From CAZMCT01 sp964564785 (GTDB taxonomy: Bacteria; Planctomycetota; Phycisphaerae; UBA1845; Fen-1342): a stretch of DNA of 23,756 nt. Position numbers and translations under genes: made by a program. Each line of letters begins with the position of its first letter. Position 1 is the stretch's first letter. The stretch covers positions 1 to 23,756 of the forward strand of contig CAZMCT010000057.1 in NCBI GenBank assembly GCA_964564785.1, written 5' to 3'. Positions 7,315 through 14,804 of this stretch are shown here, piece by piece. The notes beneath the pieces are model-generated. The model did not search any database and was not told the DNA's origin. It worked only from the letters and a program-made list of their open reading frames with translations.

Positions 7315-8643
7315 TCACTTGCCAACGCAGAATTGAGAGAAAATCTTGTCCAGGATTTCCTCATCTGCCGCAACTGCTCCCGGATCCTCCAAGGCAGCAC
7401 GTCCCCGCCTGAGCTCGAGCGAAATGAGTTCCACGGGCAACTCATGGTCGAGATCGCAAACTATTTCCATAGCGTTACTTATAGCCTCTGCCGCAGTCTC
7501 GACCCCAGCATGCGAGGAACCCCCACGCGCAGCGCGCCCGCGTAGCAGCTCCGCCACCGCACTACGCACCAACTCCAGTCCTGCCCCCGTGACCGCACTC
7601 ACGCACAAACCGTCCGGCTGCGGTCCGCGCGGCGGCAGATCACACTTGCTCCGAACGATGAGCAGTTGTTCAGGGGGAAACCGCGCCACGACGCTTGCAT
7701 CACGCTCGGCCCAAGGCTCATCGACGGGATGAACCCAGATGACAACGTCCGCCTGCCGGGCCGCCCGCTCTGCCGCGTCGCGTGAAGCCTCGTCAAGCTC
7801 GATGCTCGAATCGTTGAGGCCCGCAGTGTCCTGCAACACGCAGCGAATCCCCTCCAGGTCCACCTCGGCCGAAATCACGTCGCGCGTCGTTCCCAGCACG
7901 GGCGACACCAGCGCGCGTTCGGAGCCGACCAGCGCGTTGAAGAGCGTGCTCTTGCCGGCGTTCGGCTGGCCCAACAGGGCCACGTGCGGGCGGCCGGCCC
8001 GCGGGTCCAGCGGCGAGTTGGCCAGGGACGAGAGCGTTCGTCCGATTTCGCCAAGCGCGGACCGCAGCTCGTCGCGCGTGATGAAACGAATGTCCTCCTC
8101 GTCCACGAAGTCGATGCCGGCCTCCAGACGTGCCAAGACGCTCGTGAGCTGATCCACGACCAACGCCAAACCCGCGGTGTGTGACTGTCGGGCGCAGCGT
8201 AGCCCGTCGCGGGCTTCCGCCTCGTGTGTGGCGCGCATCAGTGCCAGTACGCCCGCGGCCTGCCGCGCAGCCAGGCGCCCGTTCAGCACCGCCCGACCCG
8301 TGAACTCGCCGGGCAGCGCCGGCCGCGCGCCCCACTCGATGAGTCGCTCGCAGAGCGCGCGCAGGAGCGGGAGGCAGCCGACCGTGTGCAACTCGACCAC
8401 GTCCTGCCCGGTGTAGCTGCGTGGGCCGGCAAACCACAGTATGGTCGCCGGCAGCGCGACCTCCGGCTCGATCGCCAGCCGGACGTCGCTGCACGCGGGC
8501 AGCCGGCCCGGCCGCGGCTCGACCCCCCAACGCCCAACCAGCGCGAACGCCTCGGGCCCGCTGAGCCGCACGATCCCCAGGGGCGCCGGATTCCACGCGC
8601 TCGAGACCGCCACGATCGTGTCGCTCAAGGCGGGAAACTGCAT
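7315..8643 (-). CDS. mnmE: tRNA uridine-5-carboxymethylaminomethyl modification GTPase MnmE
   Basis: A GTPase that, with MnmG, installs the (carboxymethyl)aminomethyl group on wobble uridine 34 of certain tRNAs. At 442 residues it has the usual length. The N-terminal folate-binding domain starts DTIVAVSS with GIVRLSGPEA (23-32). The inserted G domain has GQPNAGKS (225-232), GTTRD (251-255), DTAG (272-275) and SKCD (332-335), a slight variant of NKxD. The C-terminus ends FCVGK, carrying the family's catalytic C-x-G-K signature. The start lies seven bases after the stop of the HAD gene, so the two are probably cotranscribed. mnmG is not in the window. The sequence after the stop has A6 and T6 runs but no good hairpin. 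Confidence 0.97.
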   Translation of the reverse strand: MQFPALSDTIVAVSSAWNPAPLGIVRLSGPEAFALVGRWGVEPRPGRLPACSDVRLAIEPEVALPATILWFAGPRSYTGQDVVELHTVGCLPLLRALCERLIEWGARPALPGEFTGRAVLNGRLAARQAAGVLALMRATHEAEARDGLRCARQSHTAGLALVVDQLTSVLARLEAGIDFVDEEDIRFITRDELRSALGEIGRTLSSLANSPLDPRAGRPHVALLGQPNAGKSTLFNALVGSERALVSPVLGTTRDVISAEVDLEGIRCVLQDTAGLNDSSIELDEASRDAAERAARQADVVIWVHPVDEPWAERDASVVARFPPEQLLIVRSKCDLPPRGPQPDGLCVSAVTGAGLELVRSAVAELLRGRAARGGSSHAGVETAAEAISNAMEIVCDLDHELPVELISLELRRGRAALEDPGAVAADEEILDKIFSQFCVGK

Positions 8644-8650
8644 GTGCCGC

Positions 8651-10045
8651 TCATTCCTCGGTCAGGAGCAGGTTGCGGGCCAGGATCAACTCGGGCAACC
8701 CGCCGCGCACCACCTCCGTCGCGGCCGCGTAGTTCTGCCCCCGCGTGTCGCGGTTGGGCAGCGCCACCGCGCAGCCGACGCCCGCGGCCCGCAGCGCGAT
8801 GATGCCGGGTTCCGTGTCCTCCAGCCCCACGCACAGTCCGTAGTCGCTCCCCGGCACGCCCATCTGATATAGCGCCACGCTATACAAATCACGGTGCGGC
8901 TTCAGCCGACCTTCCCACACATCCGACGCGCACGCGAAGCCGTCGAACACCGCCCGGTAGTCCGCCAACTCGGCCGCCAGCCGCCCGCGCACCGTGGCCG
9001 GCACCGGCCAGCCCGCAACCCGCGCGCGCATCACCGCCACCACCTCGCGCATGCACGCGTGCGTCTCGTAGCCGATCGACGCCGTCACCAGCCCCACCCG
9101 CGCCGGCGCGCGTTGGAAGCGCTCCGCGAGCCGCGCCAGCCGCGGCCGCCACGCGTCGAGCTCCGCGGCGGTGTGCCCGAGCTCCGGGTGATTCAGCAAT
9201 TCCGCCCGCAACGGCTCGTAGAGCGCATCGGCCTCGGCGCCCAGCCAGCCCTTGATCAGCGGGATGAACACCTCGTACCCGGGCATCGGCTCGACCAGCC
9301 GCCCGCGGCCGGGGCCGAGCAGTTCCCGGGCGAGTCGTTCGCCCTGCCCCCGCTCGAGTTCGCGCAGGATCGCGTGATACCGCATGTAGTAGATGTCGAG
9401 CGCGGCCGCGACCTCGCCGCTGCTTTGCGGCCGGAAGGCGCCTCCGTAGCGGGCGACGAACGGGCGCACCAGCGAGCCGACGCAGTCGGCATCCACGGTG
9501 CCACCGGCCACGAGCCGCTGGAAGTCGGGGTCGGAGAGCAGGTCGGACAGCCCGCAGAGGCGCGCATTCTGCGTCACGTCGCGGCGGCGCTGCGCGTCGC
9601 TCATGCACGCCAGCGTCCAGCAGACGGCCTCGAAAAACGCCTGCCGGAACGGCTCGAGGCGGACGTCCGCGCGGTAGCGCGCCAACAGGAACTCCGTGTG
9701 CCGGAAGTTGCTGTTGCCGATGACGTGCGGGTAGTCGAGCTGTTCGTCCAGACCCGCCCAATCAGCGGGCGTCAGCCGACCCGTGACGCGTCGCACCATG
9801 TACTCCAGGGCGTGCAGCGCGAGCGGCTCGGTGGTGGTACTCGTGCCGTCCATGTCAACGACGTAGGCGACAACCCGCGGCAGCGGCGGCCGGACGCGGG
9901 GCGCCAGCGGATATAGCTCCGTGCGCGCGGGGATGAACGCGAGGTTGCGAACCTGGGCGAACTCGGTCGTGCCGAGATCGGCCGCAGTGCAGCGCAGCGC
10001 TTCGGCCGCCTGCTCGGGTGTGAGATATCGAGCCAGGGTGTCCAT
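8651..10045 (-). CDS. Large HAD-superfamily hydrolase with long inserted cap
   Basis: A 464-residue protein with the four HAD motifs: I is VVDMDGT (D64 nucleophile, D66 acid/base), II is LVTAS (about T321), III is RLKPHRD (K382) and IV is GLEDTEPG (E409, D410). This predicts phosphatase or phosphomutase activity by a phospho-aspartate intermediate. Motifs I and II are about 250 residues apart, far more than in ordinary HAD proteins (roughly 100). The extra part (about 80-310) is a mostly helical cap I do not recognise. It stands divergent from a beta-phosphoglucomutase, 139 bp away, and directly upstream of mnmE. A sugar-phosphate substrate is a guess from the neighbour only. The ATG lacks a strong ribosome site. 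Confidence 0.75.
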   Translation of the reverse strand: MDTLARYLTPEQAAEALRCTAADLGTTEFAQVRNLAFIPARTELYPLAPRVRPPLPRVVAYVVDMDGTSTTTEPLALHALEYMVRRVTGRLTPADWAGLDEQLDYPHVIGNSNFRHTEFLLARYRADVRLEPFRQAFFEAVCWTLACMSDAQRRRDVTQNARLCGLSDLLSDPDFQRLVAGGTVDADCVGSLVRPFVARYGGAFRPQSSGEVAAALDIYYMRYHAILRELERGQGERLARELLGPGRGRLVEPMPGYEVFIPLIKGWLGAEADALYEPLRAELLNHPELGHTAAELDAWRPRLARLAERFQRAPARVGLVTASIGYETHACMREVVAVMRARVAGWPVPATVRGRLAAELADYRAVFDGFACASDVWEGRLKPHRDLYSVALYQMGVPGSDYGLCVGLEDTEPGIIALRAAGVGCAVALPNRDTRGQNYAAATEVVRGGLPELILARNLLLTEE

Positions 10046-10105
10046 GTCGCCAGTCTCGCGGCCCCGCGGCGCATTGACAAGTCACCGCCCCTCGGCCGCC
10101 ATCGA

Positions 10106-10144
10106 CGCGCCCGTCGGGCCCGGAACGCGCATCGCGCCCGTCGG
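10106..10144. repeat. 12 bp direct repeat in the HAD/pgmB divergent intergenic region
   Basis: CGCGCCCGTCGG occurs at 10106-10117 and 10133-10144, with starts 27 bp apart, between the divergent genes. It could be paired operator sites, but the same 12-mer also occurs at 13055-13066, so it may reflect base composition. Confidence 0.25.
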
Positions 10145-10184
10145 CCGAGTACACTGGCGCACGGAAACCCGAGCGGGAGCCCTC

Positions 10185-10844
10185 ATGATCCGCGGCGTCA
10201 TTTTCGATCTGGACGGCGTCCTCGTTACCACCGACGAGCTGCACTTTCAGTCCTGGCAGCAGCTGGCGGCAGCCGAGGGCATTCCGTTCGACCGCGCCAC
10301 CAACGAGCGGCTGCGCGGCATCAGCCGCATGGAGAGCCTCGAGATCGTGCTGGAGCGCTCTCCGCGCAAGTACACGCCCGAGGAGAAGCTGGCCCTGGCG
10401 GAACGCAAGAACCATCATTACCGCGAGCTGCTCGGCCGGCTCACACCCGCCAACCTCCTGCCCGGAGCGCTCGCGACGGTCCACGAGCTCCGCCGCCGGG
10501 GCCTCAAGACGGCCGTGGGGTCGTCGAGCAAGAACACGTCGCTGATCCTCGAGCGGCTCGAGCTTTGGCCGCTGTTCGACGCCGTCGTCGACGGAAATCA
10601 GATCCGCCGCTCGAAGCCCGATCCCGAAGTCTTCCTGCTCGCGGCCCAGCGGCTGGGCCTGCGGCCCGCTGAGTGCCTGGTCGTGGAGGATGCGCTGGCC
10701 GGTGTGGAGAGCGCCCGCCGGGCCGGAATGGCGGTGTTCGGCATCGGCACGCCCACCACGCTACCCGGCGTCCGGCCGCTCGCGCCGGATCTCGCGCACG
10801 TGACGGTCGACGCGCTACTCCGATGCGACGACACGAACACGTGA
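10185..10844 (+). CDS. pgmB: Beta-phosphoglucomutase (HAD superfamily)
   Basis: Interconverts beta-glucose 1-phosphate and glucose 6-phosphate, usually behind a phosphorylase that cleaves maltose, trehalose or a similar disaccharide. The 219-residue protein has residues at nearly the same numbers as Lactococcus beta-phosphoglucomutase: D8 and D10 in FDLDGVL, T16, H20, R44 or R48 in the RLRGISRMESL cap segment, S114 in GSSSKN, K144 in SKPDPE, and E168/D169 in VVEDALAG. The ATG at 10185 is preceded by GGGAG five bases away; the frame is open further upstream but without similarity. No phosphorylase gene is nearby, so the source of its substrate is unseen. Other small HAD sugar phosphatases are a less likely alternative. 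Confidence 0.87.
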   Translation: MIRGVIFDLDGVLVTTDELHFQSWQQLAAAEGIPFDRATNERLRGISRMESLEIVLERSPRKYTPEEKLALAERKNHHYRELLGRLTPANLLPGALATVHELRRRGLKTAVGSSSKNTSLILERLELWPLFDAVVDGNQIRRSKPDPEVFLLAAQRLGLRPAECLVVEDALAGVESARRAGMAVFGIGTPTTLPGVRPLAPDLAHVTVDALLRCDDTNT

Positions 10845-10886
10845 GACCGCAACGACGAGCAAACGCCGTGCACGCTTTTCGCGATG

Positions 10887-12830
10887 TCACGGGTTCCTGT
10901 CTTTACGCTCATCCGCCCGCAACTGCACCGCCGTCAGTCGCGGCCCGCACGAGGTGGTCTCGACGGCGAACGCGAGCGGCCCCAGTCGCGGGGCGAGTTG
11001 CGCGGCCAGTTCCGGCGTCACCTGCGCTGCGCCCAGCGCTTCCCCCAACCCCAGCAACGCGAGCGAGCCGGCTTCCGGCACCGTGCCGCGCAGTGCTTCG
11101 CCGCCGTCGCGCAGATCGAGCACGAGTTGGAGCAGACCGCCCGCGTCGACATACCCCACCAGCCAGCTTTGCTCGGGCAGCGCACGGGCCGCTCGGGCCC
11201 ACCGCTCCACTTCCTGCAAGCGAGTCCCGGGAGTTTGCGCCAGGGCCGCCTCGACGGCCGGCGTGGTGCCCGCCAAGAGCAGCTCGGGCGCGACGCCGAT
11301 TGCCAGCCCCCCCGGTACGAACGGCGGAGCCGGTTGCAGGTCGAATAACTTCTGCCCGGCCCGTTGCGCCAGCGGCCCTTCCCCCAGCGGACCGGCAAAG
11401 AAGTCCGTCAGGGCGGTTGCCGCGTGGTGCCCGACGGACATCAGCATGCGGGCGCTGCCGGGCGCGAGCGGCCGCGTCACCGCCACCCACGTCCCCATCG
11501 GCCCGCGCAGATGGTCGATCAGGTCGCGCCGCAGGGCCACCTTCTCACCCGTCGCCAGCGTGACCTCCATCGACCGCATCCCCGCGACCCGCTCAGGATC
11601 GCTCGACTCGAACGCGCGCTCCAGTTCGCGCAGCAGCTCGGCCGGGCCGAACGCCGTCTGCACGAAGAAGAGCGCATCGGCCGGCGTCGTGTCCGGCGGC
11701 AGCGTGGGCCGATTCTCGCACGTCAGCAGCCGCAGCAGCCCGCGCGCCTCGCCCCGCACCCGCAGGGCCAGGACGCCGCGCCAGTCCCACCCGCTTCCGC
11801 CAAACTCGACCGACCCCAGCAGCGGCCCGACGGACTCGCCGCCGACCGCCGCCTGCCATTCGTAGATCTCGCGTTGCTCCGGGCGGCGCGCCACGCGGCG
11901 CAGCAGTCCCATCCAGCCCGGCAAATTCACGAACACCCGTACCCCCCCGCCGCCGCCCGCGACACTCTCGCGCAGCGTCACGTAGTCCGCGTTGTCCGAT
12001 AGCGGCAGCGCCCGCGGCTCCAGCACCGCCCGCACCTGCTCCGGCGTCGTCGCCACGATCAGCCGCTGCGGCGTCAGGCACAGCGCCAGCCGTGCCGGCC
12101 GCCCCTCGCCCGGCCACAGCTCCTCCAGCATCCGCGAGACCCGCTCGCCCGAGCGCATCAGCTCCGCCGGCCCCTCGTCCGCGTCCGCAGGCTCGCTCGC
12201 CGGACCCAACGGGTTCAACACGTCGATGACGGCCCCGCCGCCCACACGCGTCTCGTGTCGCCCGGTCGACTTCAATCGCGTCAGTGCCGCGTCGTAGTAC
12301 GCTCGCATCAAGGCCGCATCGGCAACGTCGGCCGCGAACACGAAGCCCAGTCGCGGCTCGGGCCCCGCCAGCGGCTCGATCCACAGTGCCAGCGGCCCGC
12401 CGAAGGGGTTCTTCAGCTCCGCGACCGGCGTGCCCAGCAGCAGGGCGAGCCGCTGCTGGACGGCCCGCACCGTCTCCCCCAGTGCGCGGGCCCACGGCAC
12501 CAGCGGCGGCGGCGCGTCCGGCTCGTTCGTCAGGGCCCAGAGATCGGTCCGCCGCAGCTCATCCGAGGCGCGGCGCGAGTCGGGCACGCCGATGAAATTC
12601 AGGACCTCCGCCGGCGCCCAGCTCGCCGGGTCGAACGCCGGCTGCCCGGGCACGCGCAGCACGTCCAGCCCGGCCGGCTGACCCCCCGAAACCGGCAGCG
12701 TCTGCGGCGTCACGCCGGGCGCACGGATCGGCTGCGTGGCGGGCTGCGCGGTTACGCGCCCGGCCGCGAGCATAAGGAATGTGGCAACGAAACTGTGGAA
12801 CCCGGCGAAACGCGTGGGGCGAATGGCCAT
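10887..12830 (-). CDS. Exported protein of unknown function (DUF3352-like)
   Basis: A 647-residue protein with an N-terminal signal peptide (hydrophobic core FHSFVATFLMLAAG, likely cut before QPATQP). The mature part is rich in Ala, Pro and Leu, with no catalytic motif I recognise. Repeated blocks of the type 'ADALFFVQT', 'RLALCLTPQRLIVATTPEQV' and 'GLAIGVAPELLLAGTT' recall DUF3352-type proteins common in Planctomycetota and Chloroflexi; this is a weak, recalled likeness. The start at 12830 is chosen because GGGAG lies seven bases upstream and a signal peptide follows; the frame extends to 12998 but that part is not protein-like. It lies between pgmB (convergent) and cysK (same strand, 239 bp away). 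Confidence 0.72.
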   Translation of the reverse strand: MAIRPTRFAGFHSFVATFLMLAAGRVTAQPATQPIRAPGVTPQTLPVSGGQPAGLDVLRVPGQPAFDPASWAPAEVLNFIGVPDSRRASDELRRTDLWALTNEPDAPPPLVPWARALGETVRAVQQRLALLLGTPVAELKNPFGGPLALWIEPLAGPEPRLGFVFAADVADAALMRAYYDAALTRLKSTGRHETRVGGGAVIDVLNPLGPASEPADADEGPAELMRSGERVSRMLEELWPGEGRPARLALCLTPQRLIVATTPEQVRAVLEPRALPLSDNADYVTLRESVAGGGGGVRVFVNLPGWMGLLRRVARRPEQREIYEWQAAVGGESVGPLLGSVEFGGSGWDWRGVLALRVRGEARGLLRLLTCENRPTLPPDTTPADALFFVQTAFGPAELLRELERAFESSDPERVAGMRSMEVTLATGEKVALRRDLIDHLRGPMGTWVAVTRPLAPGSARMLMSVGHHAATALTDFFAGPLGEGPLAQRAGQKLFDLQPAPPFVPGGLAIGVAPELLLAGTTPAVEAALAQTPGTRLQEVERWARAARALPEQSWLVGYVDAGGLLQLVLDLRDGGEALRGTVPEAGSLALLGLGEALGAAQVTPELAAQLAPRLGPLAFAVETTSCGPRLTAVQLRADERKDRNP

Positions 12831-13069
12831 GGCCCGACTCCCGGCCGGCCCAGCACGCGGGCCGCGTGCGTACAGGATGGGCGAGGTCGGCACGCGTGTC
12901 CAGCCGAGGACCGCGATGTGGGGGCGACGTGGCCGACCCGTTCGGTCCGCGGGGGGAGCTTCCAACACGACCGCGTTTCCGCCCTCGAAGCGCGACAAGC
13001 GACGCCCGGAACGTCACGCCGGCACGGAAACATCGGAACACGCCGCAGGGCCGCCGCGCCCGTCGGGGC

Positions 13070-14011
13070 TCATTCGTCGAACAGCGCGGTCGAGATGTAG
13101 CGCTCGCCCGCGGAGGCAAGAATGACGACGATCGTCTTGCCCTTGTGCTCGGGCCGGTGGGCGACCTGGTCGGCCGCGGCCAGGGCCGCGCCGGAGCTGA
13201 TCCCGCACAGGATGCCCTCCTCGCGGGCGGCGCGGCGAGCCCAGGCGAACGCGTCGTCATTGCTGACCTGCACCACGTCGTCAATGATGTCGAGGTTGAG
13301 CACGTCGGGAATGAAGCCCGCCCCGATCCCCTGAATCTTGTGCGGGCCGGGCTGGAGCGGCTGGCCGGCCCGTTTCTGCGTGATCACGGGCGAATGCGTG
13401 GGCTCGACCGCAATGCACTGGAAGGAGCGCTTGCGGCCCTTGATGACCTCACCCACGCCGGTGATGGTCCCGCCGGTGCCGATGCCGGCCACGAGGATGT
13501 CGGCCTGGCCGTCGGTGTCCTTCCAGATCTCTTCGGCCGTGGTGCGGCGGTGAATCTCGGGATTGGCCGGGTTCTTGAACTGCTGCGGCATCCAGGCGTT
13601 GGCCGTTTGGGCTACGAGCTGTTCGGCCCGGGCGATCGCGCCGCGCATGCCCTCGGCCGCGGGCGTGAGCACCAGCTCGGCCCCGAGTTGCCGCAGGACG
13701 CGCCGCCGCTCGATGCTCATGCTCTCGGGCATGGTGAGCATGCAGCGTAGTCCGCGGGCGGCGCAGGCGAACGCGAGCGAGATTCCGGTGTTGCCGGAGG
13801 TCGGCTCGATAATGGTCGTATCCGGGCGGACGTGCCCCTTTGCCAACCCGTCCTCAATCATTGCTACGCCGATGCGGTCCTTGACGCTCTTGAGCGGGTT
13901 GAAGAACTCCAGCTTCGCGTACACCGCCGCCCCGCCCGTGATCAGACGGTTGATGCGCACCAGCGGTGTGTGGCCAACAATCCGCGTGACGTCCTCGAAC
14001 AGGCGCGTCAT
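13070..14011 (-). CDS. cysK: Cysteine synthase (O-acetylserine sulfhydrylase)
   Basis: PLP enzyme making L-cysteine from O-acetylserine and sulfide in the cytoplasm. The 313-residue protein carries the PLP lysine K44 in NPLKSVKDRIG, the substrate loop PTSGNTG (70-76), the phosphate-binding loop GIGTGGT (176-182) and SSGAA (272-276). The start at 14011 has GAGGAG seven bases upstream; the frame runs on to 14317 but with no similarity. A promoter is predicted at 14100-14128. An ISC operon starts its last gene about 2.7 kb away, so the product could feed IscS, though they are separate units. Cystathionine beta-synthase-type enzymes share the fold but usually have an extra regulatory domain, absent here. 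Confidence 0.95.
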   Translation of the reverse strand: MTRLFEDVTRIVGHTPLVRINRLITGGAAVYAKLEFFNPLKSVKDRIGVAMIEDGLAKGHVRPDTTIIEPTSGNTGISLAFACAARGLRCMLTMPESMSIERRRVLRQLGAELVLTPAAEGMRGAIARAEQLVAQTANAWMPQQFKNPANPEIHRRTTAEEIWKDTDGQADILVAGIGTGGTITGVGEVIKGRKRSFQCIAVEPTHSPVITQKRAGQPLQPGPHKIQGIGAGFIPDVLNLDIIDDVVQVSNDDAFAWARRAAREEGILCGISSGAALAAADQVAHRPEHKGKTIVVILASAGERYISTALFDE

Positions 14012-14099
14012 GCTGTTTCTCCTCGTCCGAAATGTTCGCCGCGGTCGAAACTCTCCGGCCGGGCCCGGCCCGCGTTCTCGACGCCCGTCACCGTGGGAG

Positions 14100-14128
14100 A
14101 TTCTGCGAATGCACGCTGCGCGTGTCAA
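14100..14128 (-). promoter_or_regulatory. Putative promoter of cysK
   Basis: Minus-strand TTGACA (14128-14123), a 17-base spacer and CAGAAT (14105-14100). The -35 box is perfect and the -10 box matches four of six. Transcription would start near 14093, about 80 nt before the cysK ATG. Confidence 0.5.
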
Positions 14129-14146
14129 CCGAGTATAGTCGGCGGC

Positions 14147-14175
14147 GGCACTGCCGCACCGGCTGTGCACCGGGG
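14147..14175 (+). repeat. Single diverged copy of the right-end repeat family
   Basis: GGCACTGCCGCACCGGCTGT followed by GCACCGGGG resembles the 34 bp repeat at 23583-23616 and 23723-23756 (GCCACTGCCGTATCGGCCGT, GCAGGG). About 20 of the first 24 positions agree by eye. It shows the family is dispersed and not confined to the right end. Confidence 0.4.
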
Positions 14176-14261
14176 CCACCGGGACCGGGCCGAACGCCAC
14201 CTTCCACGCTCGGCTGACACAGCGTACCGATTTGGGGCTACCATGAGTGCGGAGGCGTTGC

Positions 14262-14585
14262 TTGAGTGCGCGGCCGAGGTACGACTGCCGGAAATGCGGG
14301 GCGTGCTGCGTCGGCATCGACGTGCTGCTGACCGACGCGGAGGCCGAGCATTACGAATCACAGCCGGGCCTGGAGCGCCTGACGGTGCTCTACCAGCCGC
14401 GGGCCGGGCTGGCGGCGCGCTTCATGGCCCGCGACCCGCAGACCGACCGCTGCCAGGCGCTGGAAGGCCCGCTGGGTGATTGCCGCTGCGGAATCTACGC
14501 CCAGCGGCCGTACCTGTGTCGCTATCTGCAACCGGGCGATCCGCAATGTCTCGAAGCCCGCAGGCGGGCGGGGTTCGAGGTGTAG
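14262..14585 (+). CDS. YkgJ-like CxxCxxCC zinc/iron-chelating domain protein
   Basis: A 107-residue protein with C9, C12, C15 and C16 in CRKCGACC, the signature of the CxxCxxCC family, plus C64, C74, C76, C86 and C96 (CRCGIYAQRPYLCRYL). The cluster is thought to bind zinc or an Fe-S centre; the biochemical role is unknown. I place the start at the TTG at 14262, which has GGAGG (14251-14255) six bases upstream. An in-frame GTG at 14247 is the alternative. The ATG at 14243 is in another frame and leads to a spurious peptide. The gene lies between cysK and hscA, convergent with hscA. A link to Fe-S assembly is suggestive but unproven. Confidence 0.8.
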   Translation: MSARPRYDCRKCGACCVGIDVLLTDAEAEHYESQPGLERLTVLYQPRAGLAARFMARDPQTDRCQALEGPLGDCRCGIYAQRPYLCRYLQPGDPQCLEARRRAGFEV

Positions 14586-14734
14586 CAACGGAGCGGGCGG
14601 ACCGCCTCGACCCGGCAGACCGAGCGGCGCCGGCGGTCACTCCGAACCGCAGCCCAGGACGGGCGCGGGCCGCGTGTCGCGGGAGCTCGAATTTCGGGAC
14701 CGTCGCAGCGAGTGCGGCATCGCGCCTGCGCGGC

Positions 14735-14768
14735 CAGTTTCCTCGTCGCTGCGCTGCTCGGAACGACC
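14735..14768 (-). repeat. Dispersed repeat copy downstream of hscA
   Basis: The minus strand reads GGTCGTTCCGAGCAGCGCAG followed by CGACGAGGAAACTG, matching the element at 876-957 and 5525-5551. It lies between the convergent hscA and CxxCxxCC genes, in otherwise featureless sequence (14586-14804). Confidence 0.5.
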
Positions 14769-14804
14769 GCCGCGCCGCGCTCTTCGGCCGGCCGGGGCAG
14801 ACCC

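Noticed and set aside
10046..10079. Promoter for the HAD-mnmE genes with TTGTCA as -35
   Set aside because: The -10 box at 17 bp spacing (GAGACT) matches only three of six bases and would leave almost no leader.
13055..13066. Third copy of CGCGCCCGTCGG as part of a regulatory family
   Set aside because: It lies just before the cysK stop (convergent side), where an operator makes little sense. A GC-rich 12-mer may recur by composition.
14243..14479. Protein starting at the ATG at 14243
   Set aside because: Its frame gives an Arg/Ala/Gly-rich shadow of the CxxCxxCC gene and has no family similarity.
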